Shown: one piece after another, positions 1 through 8,894 of the stretch
Layout: each line of letters opens with the position of its first letter
Position numbering within the stretch: the stretch's first letter is position 1
DNA from: Naasia sp. SYSU D00057
GTDB taxonomy: Bacteria > Actinomycetota > Actinomycetes > Actinomycetales > Microbacteriaceae
Direction: 5' to 3'
Assembly: GCF_017916505.1 (NCBI RefSeq)
Contig: NZ_JAFMSZ010000001.1
Span: forward strand, 806,001 to 870,000
DNA length: 64,000 nt
Program-made: the position numbers and the translations under genes
The notes under the pieces: model-generated
Seen by the model: the letters and a program-made list of their open reading frames with translations, nothing else
Databases searched by the model: none
What the model was told of the DNA's origin: nothing

Positions 1-1550
1 TGGGCGAGAGCTCGGGCACCGCGTTCTCGGACGCCGCCGGTGTGAGCCGTGCGACCTTCGTGAGCGGCGTGACCCTCGGCCAGACGGGCGCGCTGGCGGG
101 CGACAGGGACACCGCCGCTCGCTTCCCGGGGACCGTCGCCGGCGTCGCCAGCACGGGCGTCATGCCGACCGCACCGCAGTTCGCCTCCGAGGCCTGGTTC
201 AGCACGACGAGCACGACGGGAGGCAACATCGTCACGCTCGGCAACAGCCCCCGACCCGACTCGACGGGCTCGCCCGCGCCGTCCTCGGACCGCAACGTCT
301 ACATCGACGGATCGGGCCGCCTCGCTTTCGCCGTGTCGAGCGGCCGTGAGGTCGTGACCCTGCAGACGGCGAGCGCCGGGTACAACGACGGGAAGTGGCA
401 TCACGTCGTCGCGTCCGTCGGCTCCGGCGGCATGGCCTTCTACGTCGACGGCGTGCTCGCCGGCACGAACAGCTCGGTCACCTCGGTGCGCAGCGGCTAC
501 GGCTACTGGCGGATCGGCGGCGACGTTCCGAAGGTGTCCGGCGCTCCGTCCTACTTCTCCGGAGCCGTCGACGAGGTCGCCGTCTACGCGGCGCCTCTCA
601 CCGCCGCTCAGGTGCAGGAGCGCTACAAGCTGGCCGGCGGGGCGCCCACCACGAACGCCGCCCCCGCGGCGTCGTTCACCAGCACGGTCAGCGGCCTCAC
701 CGCGAGCGTCGATGGGACCGGCTCCACCGACTCGGACGGCACCATCGCGTCCTACAGCTGGAACTGGGGCGACGGCACGGCGGCGGGCTCCGGCGCGACG
801 GCGAGCCACACGTACGCTGCGGCCGGAACCTACACGGTGACTCTGACCGTGACCGACGACAAGGGCGCAACCGACACCGAGACGGCGCAGGTCACGGTGG
901 CCTCGTCTCCGCCGCCCACCGGGACCTCCGCCCGTGACGATTTCGCCCGGACCGTGACCGGCGGCTGGGGCGATGCGCCGACGGGTGGGACCTGGACGCG
1001 GAGCAGCAGCACCACGTCGGCCTACTCGGTCGACGGGGCGGTGGCCCGGCTCACGTCGACCTCGGCCGGGCAGACCCGGGAGAGCTACCTGATAGGGGTG
1101 ACGGGCACGAACGCCGACGTCCAGTCCACGGTGGCGATCAGCCCCGTGAACGCCGGCGGCAGCGTGTTCGCCTCGGTGATCGGTCGGCGGATCTCCGCCG
1201 GCGTCGACTATCGGGCGCGAGCGGTCGTGGCCTCCAGCGGGGCCGTCAGCCTGCAGCTGCAGCGCTCCGGGACCACCCTGGTCCAGACCAGCGTGAGCGG
1301 GCTGACGTACGCCGCCGGGGATCAGCTGCGCGTGCGGCTTCAGGTGACGGGCACCAACCCCACCACCATCCAGGCGAAGGTATGGAAGGTGGGCACGGCC
1401 GAGCCGGCGGCCTGGCAGCTGAGCACGACGGACACCACCGCCGAGCTGCAGACCGGCGGACACGTCGGGCTCGGCAGCTACGTGGGCAGCACCCTCACCT
1501 CGCTGCCGCAGACCGTGGCGTTCGACGACTTCGCCGTCACGCAGCCCTGA
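1..1550 (+). CDS. LamG/PKD-domain surface protein, 5' end outside window
   Basis: The frame is open from base 3, so only the C-terminal ~515 residues are seen. They hold a LamG/concanavalin-like jelly-roll domain (visible residues ~1-210, with WHHVVASV and VDEVAVY), a PKD domain (~225-305, with WNWGDGT and GTYTVTLTVTD) and a last ~200-residue beta-rich, probably carbohydrate-binding region starting at DDFARTV. Such domains bind polysaccharide or mediate adhesion outside the cell. No C-terminal membrane anchor or sorting motif is seen; the protein ends in VTQP. Any catalytic domain and signal peptide would lie upstream of the window. A strong hairpin follows the stop. Confidence 0.85.
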   Translation, partial: GESSGTAFSDAAGVSRATFVSGVTLGQTGALAGDRDTAARFPGTVAGVASTGVMPTAPQFASEAWFSTTSTTGGNIVTLGNSPRPDSTGSPAPSSDRNVYIDGSGRLAFAVSSGREVVTLQTASAGYNDGKWHHVVASVGSGGMAFYVDGVLAGTNSSVTSVRSGYGYWRIGGDVPKVSGAPSYFSGAVDEVAVYAAPLTAAQVQERYKLAGGAPTTNAAPAASFTSTVSGLTASVDGTGSTDSDGTIASYSWNWGDGTAAGSGATASHTYAAAGTYTVTLTVTDDKGATDTETAQVTVASSPPPTGTSARDDFARTVTGGWGDAPTGGTWTRSSSTTSAYSVDGAVARLTSTSAGQTRESYLIGVTGTNADVQSTVAISPVNAGGSVFASVIGRRISAGVDYRARAVVASSGAVSLQLQRSGTTLVQTSVSGLTYAAGDQLRVRLQVTGTNPTTIQAKVWKVGTAEPAAWQLSTTDTTAELQTGGHVGLGSYVGSTLTSLPQTVAFDDFAVTQP

Positions 1551-1555
1551 GGTCG

Positions 1556-1599
1556 GGGAGAACGGCACCGCCCCCTGCATCCGGTGGTGCCGTTCTCCC
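1556..1599. terminator. bidirectional hairpin between convergent genes
   Basis: A perfect 14-bp stem (1556-1569 with 1586-1599) encloses a 16-base loop. It lies just after the LamG gene stop and just before the stop of the convergent sortase gene, so it can end both transcripts. No U-tract follows, which is usual in high-GC actinobacteria. Confidence 0.75.
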
Positions 1600-1619
1600 G
1601 CGTCGCCTTCTGAGGCGCC

Positions 1620-2291
1620 CTACACCGTCTCCACGAGCTTCGCGAAGACGACCCGATTGTCGTCGTAGCGCCGGGCCTCCTTGACGTACCCGTCGCACGT
1701 GATGAGCCGCAGCTCGGAGCCGGGGACCGGGAAGTAGACGTCCTGCGTGGGGAACTCGGCCTTCACGAAACTCTCGTTGCGATACACCTCGAACACAGCC
1801 GTCCGTCCGTCCTGACGCGTGACCGAGACGCGGTCGCCCGGCACCAGGTCGCGAAGGCGGTAGAAGACACCGCTCGCGTCGGTCAGCGAGTTGACGTGGC
1901 CGAGGAGGATCGCCGGGCCGGCGGAACCGGGGGTGGACGAGCCGTCGTACCAGCTCGCGGGCGACCCGTCGTCGCCGGGCGGAACATCGAGGGTGCCGTC
2001 CTCGCGCAGCCCGGTGTGCAGCAGATCGGACTCCACGCCGAGCGCGGGGATGCTGAGGTGCACCGGCGCAGACGGCTCCAAGGCGAGCGCCACTTCGGGC
2101 GGCTGGACCACCTCGGGTTCCGGCGCGGGAGTCGCGGATGGAGTGGCCGAGGGCGGAGCAGCGGGGATCGACGCCGCCGGCCGAGGCGCGGCGGGGTCCG
2201 AGCCGGCCGCCGAGCAGCCGGTCCCGAGGACGAGGAGGGCCGCCACCCCCGCCGTGAGGCGAAGGTGGCGGCCCGTTCCGGAGAACTCCAT
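1620..2291 (-). CDS. class F sortase, lipoprotein-like
   Basis: Cysteine transpeptidase of the sortase fold, expected outside the membrane. With this start it has 223 residues: a signal with lipobox-like GTGC (Cys26), a Pro/Ala/Ser-rich linker to ~75, then the sortase domain. His132 (GHVNS), Cys199 (LITC) and an Arg pair at 207-208 before YDDN give the His-Cys-Arg set. It sits 16 bases after an exported protein with a C-terminal membrane helix, which may be its substrate or partner, though that protein shows no clear LPXTG motif. A longer in-frame start at 2348 would overlap the upstream gene. No clear Shine-Dalgarno site is seen here, so coupled translation is likely. Confidence 0.85.
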   Translation of the reverse strand: MEFSGTGRHLRLTAGVAALLVLGTGCSAAGSDPAAPRPAASIPAAPPSATPSATPAPEPEVVQPPEVALALEPSAPVHLSIPALGVESDLLHTGLREDGTLDVPPGDDGSPASWYDGSSTPGSAGPAILLGHVNSLTDASGVFYRLRDLVPGDRVSVTRQDGRTAVFEVYRNESFVKAEFPTQDVYFPVPGSELRLITCDGYVKEARRYDDNRVVFAKLVETV

Positions 2292-2307
2292 CGGAGGTGT
2301 GCGCTGC

Positions 2308-3078
2308 CTAGCGGCCGGCCGTCGCGGAACGGCGCACGAGGAGCGCACCGCCGCCTACCGCGGCCGCCGCGAGCACGCCACCCAGGGCGAGCATGCCCAT
2401 GTCGGAGCCACCGGTGGTCTCCGCGGTGGTCACGCCGGTGGCGGCACCACCGGCGGGCATCACGTCGAGCGAGCCGCACAGGGCGGGCGAGGTCGCCGCG
2501 AGCGGCAGCTCCGGGACGAGGTCACTCGGCGAGGAGGTGCCGGCCTCAGGCTGGGTCGCCGGGTCGAGGCCGTGCACCACGACGACGGCCGTTCCGGCCT
2601 CGAGCGCGTCCTGGGTCTCCTGGTTCAGCTCGAACGTCTCCTTGTACTGGGTGGTGGAGCCGGACGGGGCGACCGTGAGGTCGACGCCCGTCTCGGGGCC
2701 CTTACCCGCGTCGCCGAGGGACAGCGTGGTGCCGATGCCCCCGTAGAACGGTGCGCCCTCCGTGGTGCTGATGATGCCGTCGCCGTTGGTGTCCGCGGAC
2801 ATGTCAGGGCATGTGCCCTGAGCTCCGACGTGGATGTGCTGCACGTGGGGGTACGGGCTGCCGTTGAACGTCTCCGCGAGGCCGGACGCGTTGAGGGTGA
2901 CGGTCGCCATGGTGCCGTCGACCTCGACCCACACCTCGCCGGACGCACCGCTGTTGTTGATCGCGTCGAGGCTCGTGCCATAGGAGCCCGAGGCGTGATC
3001 CGCCATCGCCGGCCCGGCCGACAGTGCGACGAGTCCGAGAGCGAGGGCGGGCGAGAAAAGCAGGATCTTCTTGTTCAT
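2308..3078 (-). CDS. exported CHRD-like protein with C-terminal membrane anchor
   Basis: A 256-residue envelope protein. The N terminus (MNKKILLF, hydrophobic stretch, AMA-DH) is a clear signal peptide and GGAGG lies 8 bases before this ATG, which decides it over longer in-frame starts. The middle resembles CHRD-type domains (HVQHIHVG, an acidic DTNGDGI loop that could bind calcium). The C terminus has a helix of about 20 hydrophobic residues followed by RRSATAGR, a cell-wall-anchoring layout but without a recognisable LPXTG. It is first of a two-gene unit with the class F sortase. Biochemical role is unknown. Confidence 0.8.
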   Translation of the reverse strand: MNKKILLFSPALALGLVALSAGPAMADHASGSYGTSLDAINNSGASGEVWVEVDGTMATVTLNASGLAETFNGSPYPHVQHIHVGAQGTCPDMSADTNGDGIISTTEGAPFYGGIGTTLSLGDAGKGPETGVDLTVAPSGSTTQYKETFELNQETQDALEAGTAVVVVHGLDPATQPEAGTSSPSDLVPELPLAATSPALCGSLDVMPAGGAATGVTTAETTGGSDMGMLALGGVLAAAAVGGGALLVRRSATAGR

Positions 3079-3278
3079 GAGGGATGCCTCCAATGGCATT
3101 TCTCCGAGCCCGGGGCGGACTCTCAGTGGGTCGATGCGCAGGATTCGGAGCTTCGGGAACAGGCGCTTGGTCACGCGGTGGATTCCCAGGAAAGGGGTCT
3201 CAGCCAATCCTTCGGCCGCGCGCCGCCGAATCCGTCGCAAGCACCGGAGGCCGAACGGGCCGGAACAGGAGACCGCGA

Positions 3279-3902
3279 ATGGACGCCAGGGGATCTTTCG
3301 CGGCGGTCGCCGTCGTCGCCTCGCTGCTGCTGACCGGTTGCAGCACCGCGGTCGCCCAGGGGGCGGAAGCGCCGATGCCGTCGCACACCATGCCGGGCGG
3401 CGGCGTGATGCCCGGCTCGCAGCATGGCGCGCACTCCCCCACCGACGATGCCGGCGCGGCGCGGGGGCCTTCGGAGGCGGCGCTGATGGTCTGCGACGGC
3501 CAGGTGCAGGAGTCGATGGGCGCCATCCTCGGCACAGGTCGGCAGCCGGACCCCGACTGGGGATGGGACGACCCGGAGTTCCGCTGCACGTATCGCGTCG
3601 ACGGCCTCCCCCTGATCCTGTCCGTCCACGACGTCACGGACACCGCCGAGGGTGAGGCCTACTTCGCCGAGCTTCGGCGAAGCCTTCCGGGAGCGGCCGA
3701 GATCGAGGGGCTGGCGGCGCTCGGGATGCCGTCCTTCTGGACGCAGGACGGGATCGTCGCCTTCCTGCGCGACGGGAAGACCCTGACGGTCGATGCCACC
3801 GCCCTGCCGAACGGCCTGGGTCCGGGTGGCGACCGAACCCCGCAGCAGATCGCGTACGCGGTCGCCTCGGCCGTGCTGGTCTGCTGGACCGAGCACGACT
3901 GA
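3279..3902 (+). CDS. predicted lipoprotein of unknown function
   Basis: 207 residues with a lipoprotein signal (hydrophobic run then LLLTGC) and a His/Met/Pro/Gly-rich segment (~30-55) that may be flexible or bind metal. A compact domain follows with paired cysteines in MVCDGQ and FRCTYR. AGGAG lies 7-8 bases before the chosen ATG; longer in-frame starts have no such site and lack the signal. It diverges from the CHRD/sortase pair with about 200 bases between. I do not recognise the domain. Confidence 0.75.
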   Translation: MDARGSFAAVAVVASLLLTGCSTAVAQGAEAPMPSHTMPGGGVMPGSQHGAHSPTDDAGAARGPSEAALMVCDGQVQESMGAILGTGRQPDPDWGWDDPEFRCTYRVDGLPLILSVHDVTDTAEGEAYFAELRRSLPGAAEIEGLAALGMPSFWTQDGIVAFLRDGKTLTVDATALPNGLGPGGDRTPQQIAYAVASAVLVCWTEHD

Positions 3903-3948
3903 GCGACGATTCCTCCGTCGCCGGCCGGTGGACGCGCGAGTCGAACGC

Positions 3949-4419
3949 CTACCGCCGTCTGCCCCGGTGCAGCCGGCGGCTCGCGGACGTGCTCGCGCCG
4001 CCTGCCGGCCTTCCGCGAGGGATCCGGCGTGGCGGCGCCACAGCCGGAGCGGCGACGGCGAGCAGCGCCATGAGCACTCCCTGGAACACCAGGCGGGGCC
4101 AGAACGGCACGGCAAGCCGGCCGAACACGTCGGGATGCCGGGCGGCGTAGGCGTTGGCTGGAAAGACGGCTCCGAGGAACACGATCAGGCTGAGCGCCGC
4201 AGGAGAGGCCAGGGCCGGCACGAGCAGGCCGACGCCGCCGGCGACCTCGCACGCCCCGGTGAAGGGGACGAGCCGCATCGGCGTCCGCGGGTCCCGTCCG
4301 CGCAGACGGGGCGGGATCATCCGCGCCATCGTCCGCGCCGGCCCCGGCCGGAAGTGGGCCACCCCCATGAACAGGAACATCCCGGCGAGCGTCGCTCGCA
4401 GTCCGGTCCGTCTGCGCAC
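3949..4419 (-). CDS. DoxX-family membrane protein
   Basis: 156 residues with about four membrane helices and the DoxX-type start (GMFLFMGVAHFRP) and LIVFLGAVFPANAYAA segment. DoxX-like proteins are small membrane proteins with varied or unknown roles, some tied to thiol or sulfur redox; here it lies next to a sulfide:quinone oxidoreductase-like gene. GTG start. The last ~25 residues are Arg/Pro/Gly-rich and may be a poorly conserved tail. Confidence 0.8.
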   Translation of the reverse strand: MRRRTGLRATLAGMFLFMGVAHFRPGPARTMARMIPPRLRGRDPRTPMRLVPFTGACEVAGGVGLLVPALASPAALSLIVFLGAVFPANAYAARHPDVFGRLAVPFWPRLVFQGVLMALLAVAAPAVAPPRRIPRGRPAGGASTSASRRLHRGRRR

Positions 4420-4475
4420 CTCTCGCCCTCTCCCCCTCCGGGCGCTGAGAGCCCCGACGCCCGCGGTGCTGCGGC

Positions 4476-5717
4476 CTAAGCGCGCCCCTGCAGGATGAGG
4501 TGCCAGTAGACCCAGGGCAGCACGTACCGGTCGATCAGCCAGGTGCTTCTCCGTTCGCGAGCGAGCCCGGGCCAGAACGGGACCGTCGGCTTCGGGCGGT
4601 ACTCGTCGTCGAACTCGGCGAAGACCATCGTCCGGCGCGAGACGGTGAACGGGCAGACCGAGTACCCGTCGTAGCGCTCGTCCGGCTCGCGACCCTTGAG
4701 CGTCGCCACCAGGTTGAGCGCGAGCACCTTGGTCTGCTTGCGCAGCGCTCCGCCCGACTTCGAGTTCGTCGTCGCTGCGGCGTCGCCGAGCGACCAGACG
4801 TTGGCGTAGCGGCGATGGCGGAGGGTGCGCGGGTCGACCTCGACGAAGCCGCCGGGATCGTCGGCAGCGGCGAGCGGACTCCCCTTCAGGAAGTCGGGCG
4901 CCGACTGCGGCGGAACCACGTGCAGATAGTCGTACGCGATCCGCTCGGTGCGATCCCCGGAGACGGATCCGATCAGGACGCTCGTCGCATCGACCTCGAC
5001 CAGACGCGCCTCATGCCGCACCTCGATGCCGTACTCCTCGACCTTGCGCTCGAGCTCCTCGTCGATGGCGGGCATCCCGAACATCGTCGGCGTCGGCACG
5101 ACGAAGACGACGCGGATGTCCGGCAGCACGCCGGTCGCCCGCCAGTAGTCGCAGGCGAGGTACATCGGCTTCTGCGCAGCGCCCGCGCAGCTCGCGGGTC
5201 CTGGCGGCTGCGTGAACACCACCGTGCCGGAACGCAGATCCCGCAGGCGGCGGGACGCGGTGGCGACGAGCTCGAACTCGTAGTGCGACGACGCCGACCC
5301 GGTGCGTATCGCCTCCTCCAGACCCGGGATGCTGTGGAAGTCGTTCTGGATGCCCGGGCAGACGATCAGGTGCTCATACGTGATTGCGTCCCCGGAGTCG
5401 AGCCGGACCGTGTCGGTCTCCGGATCGATCTCCGTGACCGCGGCCTGAATCCACTGCACACCGCGCGGGATGACATCGGCCTGCCGGCGCTCGGCCTGGC
5501 TCGCTCTCGCCGTGCCTCCTGCGACGTGGGAGAAGATCGGCTGGTACCGGTGGTGCTCCCGCGGTTCGATCACGACGATGTCGTCGACGCCGTAGCGGGC
5601 GAGCCGGCCGGCGACCGAGAGGCCGGCGTTGCCGCCGCCGACCACCACGACGCGGTGCGCGGTCACGGAATCGGCCGGAAGATGGCTGGAGTGTCCATCG
5701 CCACAGGCTACGGACAT
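4476..5717 (-). CDS. sulfide:quinone oxidoreductase family flavoprotein
   Basis: FAD-dependent enzyme expected to oxidise sulfide at the membrane and pass electrons to quinone. The N-terminal dinucleotide fold shows VVVVGGGNAG (~23-32). Cys177 (PASCAGAAQKPMYL) and Cys355 (YDGYSVCPF, followed by FAEFDDEY) match the two redox cysteines and their surroundings in the mitochondrial SQOR type; Cys120 (VCPG) is a third. The C-terminal hydrophobic end (LPWVYWHLILQG) fits membrane association. 413 residues from this ATG. An upstream ATG at 5747 would add ten Gly-rich residues, and neither start has a perfect Shine-Dalgarno site. A DoxX gene follows at 56 bases. Confidence 0.85.
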   Translation of the reverse strand: MSVACGDGHSSHLPADSVTAHRVVVVGGGNAGLSVAGRLARYGVDDIVVIEPREHHRYQPIFSHVAGGTARASQAERRQADVIPRGVQWIQAAVTEIDPETDTVRLDSGDAITYEHLIVCPGIQNDFHSIPGLEEAIRTGSASSHYEFELVATASRRLRDLRSGTVVFTQPPGPASCAGAAQKPMYLACDYWRATGVLPDIRVVFVVPTPTMFGMPAIDEELERKVEEYGIEVRHEARLVEVDATSVLIGSVSGDRTERIAYDYLHVVPPQSAPDFLKGSPLAAADDPGGFVEVDPRTLRHRRYANVWSLGDAAATTNSKSGGALRKQTKVLALNLVATLKGREPDERYDGYSVCPFTVSRRTMVFAEFDDEYRPKPTVPFWPGLARERRSTWLIDRYVLPWVYWHLILQGRA

Positions 5718-5795
5718 CCGGAAGCCTTCGCCGCCCCCTCCAGCCATTCGTTGGCGCCGGCGAGGACGCGGACAGCCGGAGCCCGGCGACGCGAC

Positions 5796-7091
5796 TCAGC
5801 GGCGCACGGCGAGCTGCTCGGCGATCACCTCGTCGACGCCGGCGAGCCCCGGTGCGCGTGCGATCTCCGCGGAGAGCCGAGCGGCCGCGTCCCGGTAGGA
5901 GCGCTGCGTGAGGACCCGGCGGACCGCATCGCGCAGCCGTTCCGGCCGTGGCGTGTTGGTCCGCAGGTTGACTCCGGCACCCGACCACGCCACTCGCGCT
6001 CCGACTTCCAGCTTGTCCTCGGTGGCACCGGCGACGACGAGGGGCACGCCGTGCGCGAGCGCGCGGTGGACGCCGCCGTAACCGCCGTTAGTCACCATCA
6101 CCGACGTGCGCGGCAGGAGGAGGTCGTGGGGAAGGTACTCGGCCACCCGGACATTGGCCGGAAGCGGTCCGGGAAGCTCGCCGGCGCCACGCCCGCCCAT
6201 GCTGACGACGACGAGCAGCTCGTCCCGGTCCTCCAATGCGGCGATCGCGGGCTCGATGAGCTGGCGGCGGTCCTTGTTGGCGACGGTGCCCTGGGTGACG
6301 TGCACGACGCGTCGCCCGCCATCGAGGTCGCCCCACCAGTCGGGAAGCGGCACTTCCACCTGTGGGGCGGGAAGGGGACCCACGAACCGGACGGTGCCCG
6401 GCAGGTGCCGCCGTGGGTACTCGAACCCGGGAACAGTGAACTGGAGGTACGCATCGGGCAGGACGACGGGGGCATCCAGCAGGCTGAGGTCGACGGCCGC
6501 ACCCGTCGCCCGGAACAGCCGGTGGAGCTCCTCGCGTGCCTGGGCGAAGACGAGGCGGTCGACCGCAGCGTTGAGCACTCGGTTGCGAGGGCGGTTGAGG
6601 GGCCCGGCCAGAGGCGGCAGCCCCATCCCGGGCGGCGCGGTGTCGGGGCTCGGCAGGGCGAGCGGGAAGATCCCGAGAGTGACCACCGCCGGCCGCTGAT
6701 CCGAGGAGCGCGCCGCGAGGAGGACGGCACCGACGAAGCTGGCCTCCGCGAGGACGACGTCGGCGGGCTCCGCAGCGAGCGCCTCGTCGATCGCGGCCAA
6801 CTGGTGAGGACCGGGACGCAGGAAGATGTTCTCGATGTCGAACCGCGCCGCGGCGAGGCCCGTCAGTCCCACTCGCTCGGGGAAGGAGGCGTTCGGATCG
6901 TCGATGCTCGGCCCTGCTTCCGGGGTCAGCGGAACGAATTCGACTCCGTCCGCCCTCGCCACGGCCTCCTCGTAGGGCTTCCCCGTCAGGAAGCGCACCC
7001 GGTGACCGGACGCCGCGAGATGCCGGGCGACGGCGAGCGCGGAGTGGACGTGCGCGTACACCGTGTTGCTGCAGACGAGGATCGACGCCAT
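5796..7091 (-). CDS. family 1 (UDP-glucosyltransferase-like) glycosyltransferase
   Basis: 431 residues in a GT-B fold of the macrolide/UDP-glycosyltransferase group: an N-terminal acceptor domain starting MASILVCSN with HVHSALAVARHL, and a C-terminal donor domain with VTNGGYGGVHRALAHGVP then DKLEVGARV, the nucleotide-sugar site. Probably a cytosolic enzyme putting a sugar on a small lipophilic or polyketide-like acceptor; the acceptor cannot be read. GGAGG lies 8 bases before the ATG. The SQR-like gene follows on the same strand about 80 bases later, so the two may be cotranscribed. Confidence 0.85.
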   Translation of the reverse strand: MASILVCSNTVYAHVHSALAVARHLAASGHRVRFLTGKPYEEAVARADGVEFVPLTPEAGPSIDDPNASFPERVGLTGLAAARFDIENIFLRPGPHQLAAIDEALAAEPADVVLAEASFVGAVLLAARSSDQRPAVVTLGIFPLALPSPDTAPPGMGLPPLAGPLNRPRNRVLNAAVDRLVFAQAREELHRLFRATGAAVDLSLLDAPVVLPDAYLQFTVPGFEYPRRHLPGTVRFVGPLPAPQVEVPLPDWWGDLDGGRRVVHVTQGTVANKDRRQLIEPAIAALEDRDELLVVVSMGGRGAGELPGPLPANVRVAEYLPHDLLLPRTSVMVTNGGYGGVHRALAHGVPLVVAGATEDKLEVGARVAWSGAGVNLRTNTPRPERLRDAVRRVLTQRSYRDAAARLSAEIARAPGLAGVDEVIAEQLAVRR

Positions 7092-7273
7092 CGGTCCGCC
7101 CTCCTTCAGGAAACAGGCTCAGTCTCGCGACGTCGGTCGGGGCTCTGAGGGACCAACGTCCTGACGCCGCCGGTTCCGGACCGGAACCGAGCAGCCGGCA
7201 TCCGCGGGTCGATCGCCTCTGCCGCCGGCGGTCGCGCCACGGATTGACTGCACGCCGATGACGGGAGGGTGAG

Positions 7274-7468
7274 ATGAAAGTCCACCGGGACGACGTCGCC
7301 GAACAGCTCCGCGCCATGGGCCGCGACGCCGAAGCCGAGCGTGCGCTTCAGGAGCTGCCCGAGTGGGTGGACGTGAAGCGCCACCACGACGAGCTGAGCG
7401 CATACGGGCTGGGGCCGCAGGCGTTCGACCAGCCGAGCCGCTACCGCGGCTGGGTGGCGGGCGGGTGA
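7274..7468 (+). CDS. small conserved-looking protein, unknown function
   Basis: 64 residues, charged and soluble, with a helix-forming first half (VAEQLRAMGRDAEAERALQ) and a C-terminal GLGPQAFDQPSRYRGWV. A strong purine-rich site (GGGAGGG) precedes the ATG at good spacing and codon use matches neighbours, so I consider it a real gene. No domain is recognised. It stands alone on the plus strand between two leftward units. Confidence 0.6.
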   Translation: MKVHRDDVAEQLRAMGRDAEAERALQELPEWVDVKRHHDELSAYGLGPQAFDQPSRYRGWVAGG

Positions 7469-7616
7469 GGCGCCGGACGAATGCGGAGGTGGGCATCACC
7501 ACCGGTAGATGGTCAGTCCGTGCTCGTTCCCGGAGGCGATGCGTTGGCCCGTGCCTCCCGGTACATTCAGGCCGCATTCGTCCGCCGCCGACGGGCAGCG
7601 CTGCTCCACCCCGAGT

Positions 7617-8285
7617 TCACTCGGTTCCGAGTGCCCTGATCCTCGCTTCGGCGATCTCGACGAGTTTCTGCCCTTCGAACGCATCCAGGCGCTTCGCCTT
7701 GACGAGCGCGTTCACCTGGGCGATGAAGGCCCTGTACGCCGAGATGGCCCGTCGCGGGTCTCCCTCATCGGCGGCGTCCTGCGCCCGGTCTAGTGTCGAT
7801 GTCAGCGAGCTGCCGGCCGCAGCGCTGAGCGCGCCGCCTGCGACCAGAGCCTGGACTGCCTCCTGGCCTCCGCAGGTGAAGTCGACGGTCTGTGACCCGA
7901 TGAGCACGTCGTCATCGTCTTCGAACGGATTCGTCAGAGAGTCGCCGTCGACGTCCAGGTAGGCCGTGATGGTCAGGGGATAGGCCCACGCTGGCGGCGC
8001 CGCAGAACCAGACGCGTCCCCGTTGGCGTCGGTCACCAATCCGACCTGCCGGTTGTACACCGAATCGGGCTGCGTCCCAACAACCCAGACGAAAACGAGT
8101 CCAGTCTCGGGTGTGGCGTCAGTCACCTCGTACTCGATCAACTGGCGGAGCTGCCCGAACTGCACCTCGCAGGAGCCCGTCGTCAGGGAGAACGTCCCGG
8201 CCGCGGCCGCTGCCGGTGGCGTGGCGAGGACCGGCAGCGCTACAGCCCCGGCGAGCGCAGCCGCAGCCGCAGGCATCTTCTTCAT
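7617..8285 (-). CDS. secreted protein with C-terminal FIMAH-like domain
   Basis: 222 residues. MKKMPAAAAALAGAVALP...ATPPAAAA is a signal peptide and AGGAGG lies about 9 bases before the ATG, fixing the start. The middle has two cysteines (GSCEV, DFTCGG) around an Asp-rich segment (FEDDDDV). The last ~60 residues (LDRAQDAADEGDPRRAISAY to ARIRAL) look like a FIMAH domain, a helical module seen at the C terminus of secreted actinobacterial and Firmicute proteins. Function unknown. It is the last host-type gene before the tRNA-Val direct repeat. Confidence 0.7.
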   Translation of the reverse strand: MKKMPAAAAALAGAVALPVLATPPAAAAAGTFSLTTGSCEVQFGQLRQLIEYEVTDATPETGLVFVWVVGTQPDSVYNRQVGLVTDANGDASGSAAPPAWAYPLTITAYLDVDGDSLTNPFEDDDDVLIGSQTVDFTCGGQEAVQALVAGGALSAAAGSSLTSTLDRAQDAADEGDPRRAISAYRAFIAQVNALVKAKRLDAFEGQKLVEIAEARIRALGTE

Positions 8286-8460
8286 CTCTCGGACCTCCTG
8301 CCTCGGTCGGCGCCAGGCGACTCGACGGCGCGTTAGGAGAGACATACGCCGCCGAACGCAGGCCGGTCAGGGCCGAAGGGCCGAAGAGTGCCCCGACATT
8401 GACGTGGAAGTCGGGCCCAGCCAAGAAGGCACCAAGATCAGTTGCGACCGGGGTTCTGCG

Positions 8461-8499
8461 GTGGGCCCTGAGGGACTCGAACCCCCGACATCCACGGTG
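8461..8499. repeat. 39-bp partial copy of tRNA-Val 3' end (att-like, left)
   Basis: These 39 bases are identical to 12735-12773, the 3' half of the intact tRNA-Val gene from the last anticodon base to one base past the discriminator. After one mismatch (C for T) AAA also matches, then identity ends. The copy cannot form a tRNA. A 3'-end fragment downstream of the intact gene is the usual mark of site-specific integration into a tRNA. Confidence 0.85.
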
Positions 8500-8642
8500 C
8501 AAAGTGCCGAAACGCCTGGCTGGGTGGACATTCGTGGACGGAACCGCGAGAAATCGGCGCTCTTCCGTCTACCCCTATCCAGCCAGCCCGCCGCCGTAGG
8601 CTCCTTCAGAAGGGGCCGGGGCGTCGGCCGCAGTCGCCGAAC

Positions 8643-8810
8643 GTGAAAGGTCCATGGACCTGGCGCGAGCGGGGGTGCAGCATCGGCGCGGCGGCGCGAG
8701 AGGTCGAGGTCTCGCGCACGTCGGGGAACAACTGGGCAAGCGGCTACAAGACCTACCGCGGGGGCGAGCAGGGACCTTCGCCCCTGCAGGTCACTTGGGC
8801 ACTTCCCTAG
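8643..8810 (+). pseudogene. truncated IS30-type transposase N-terminal fragment
   Basis: A 55-codon frame (GTG to TAG) whose product has WRERGCSIGAAAREVEVSR followed by TSGNNWASGYKTYRGGEQ. This is the helix-turn-helix start typical of actinobacterial IS30-family transposases (AAREVGVSR-type, then NNW.xGYK.YR). The catalytic DDE part is absent, so the fragment cannot transpose. No terminal inverted repeats are recognised. It shows earlier insertion-sequence activity beside the left repeat. Confidence 0.6.
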
Positions 8811-8894
8811 CTTCCGGGAAGTGGAGAAGACGCCGGCACCCGGCGAAGCGCGGAGGCGCGGGCGCGCGTCCCGGAAAGCTCCGGGGGCCGCACC

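Noticed and set aside
4500-7148. An 882-codon plus-strand frame opposite the SQR and glycosyltransferase genes.
   Set aside because: Both minus-strand genes have clear domains, motifs and ribosome site support; this frame has none.
8461-8499. Left repeat considered as a second tRNA gene.
   Set aside because: Only the 3' half is present; acceptor 5' strand, D arm and the 5' side of the anticodon arm are missing.
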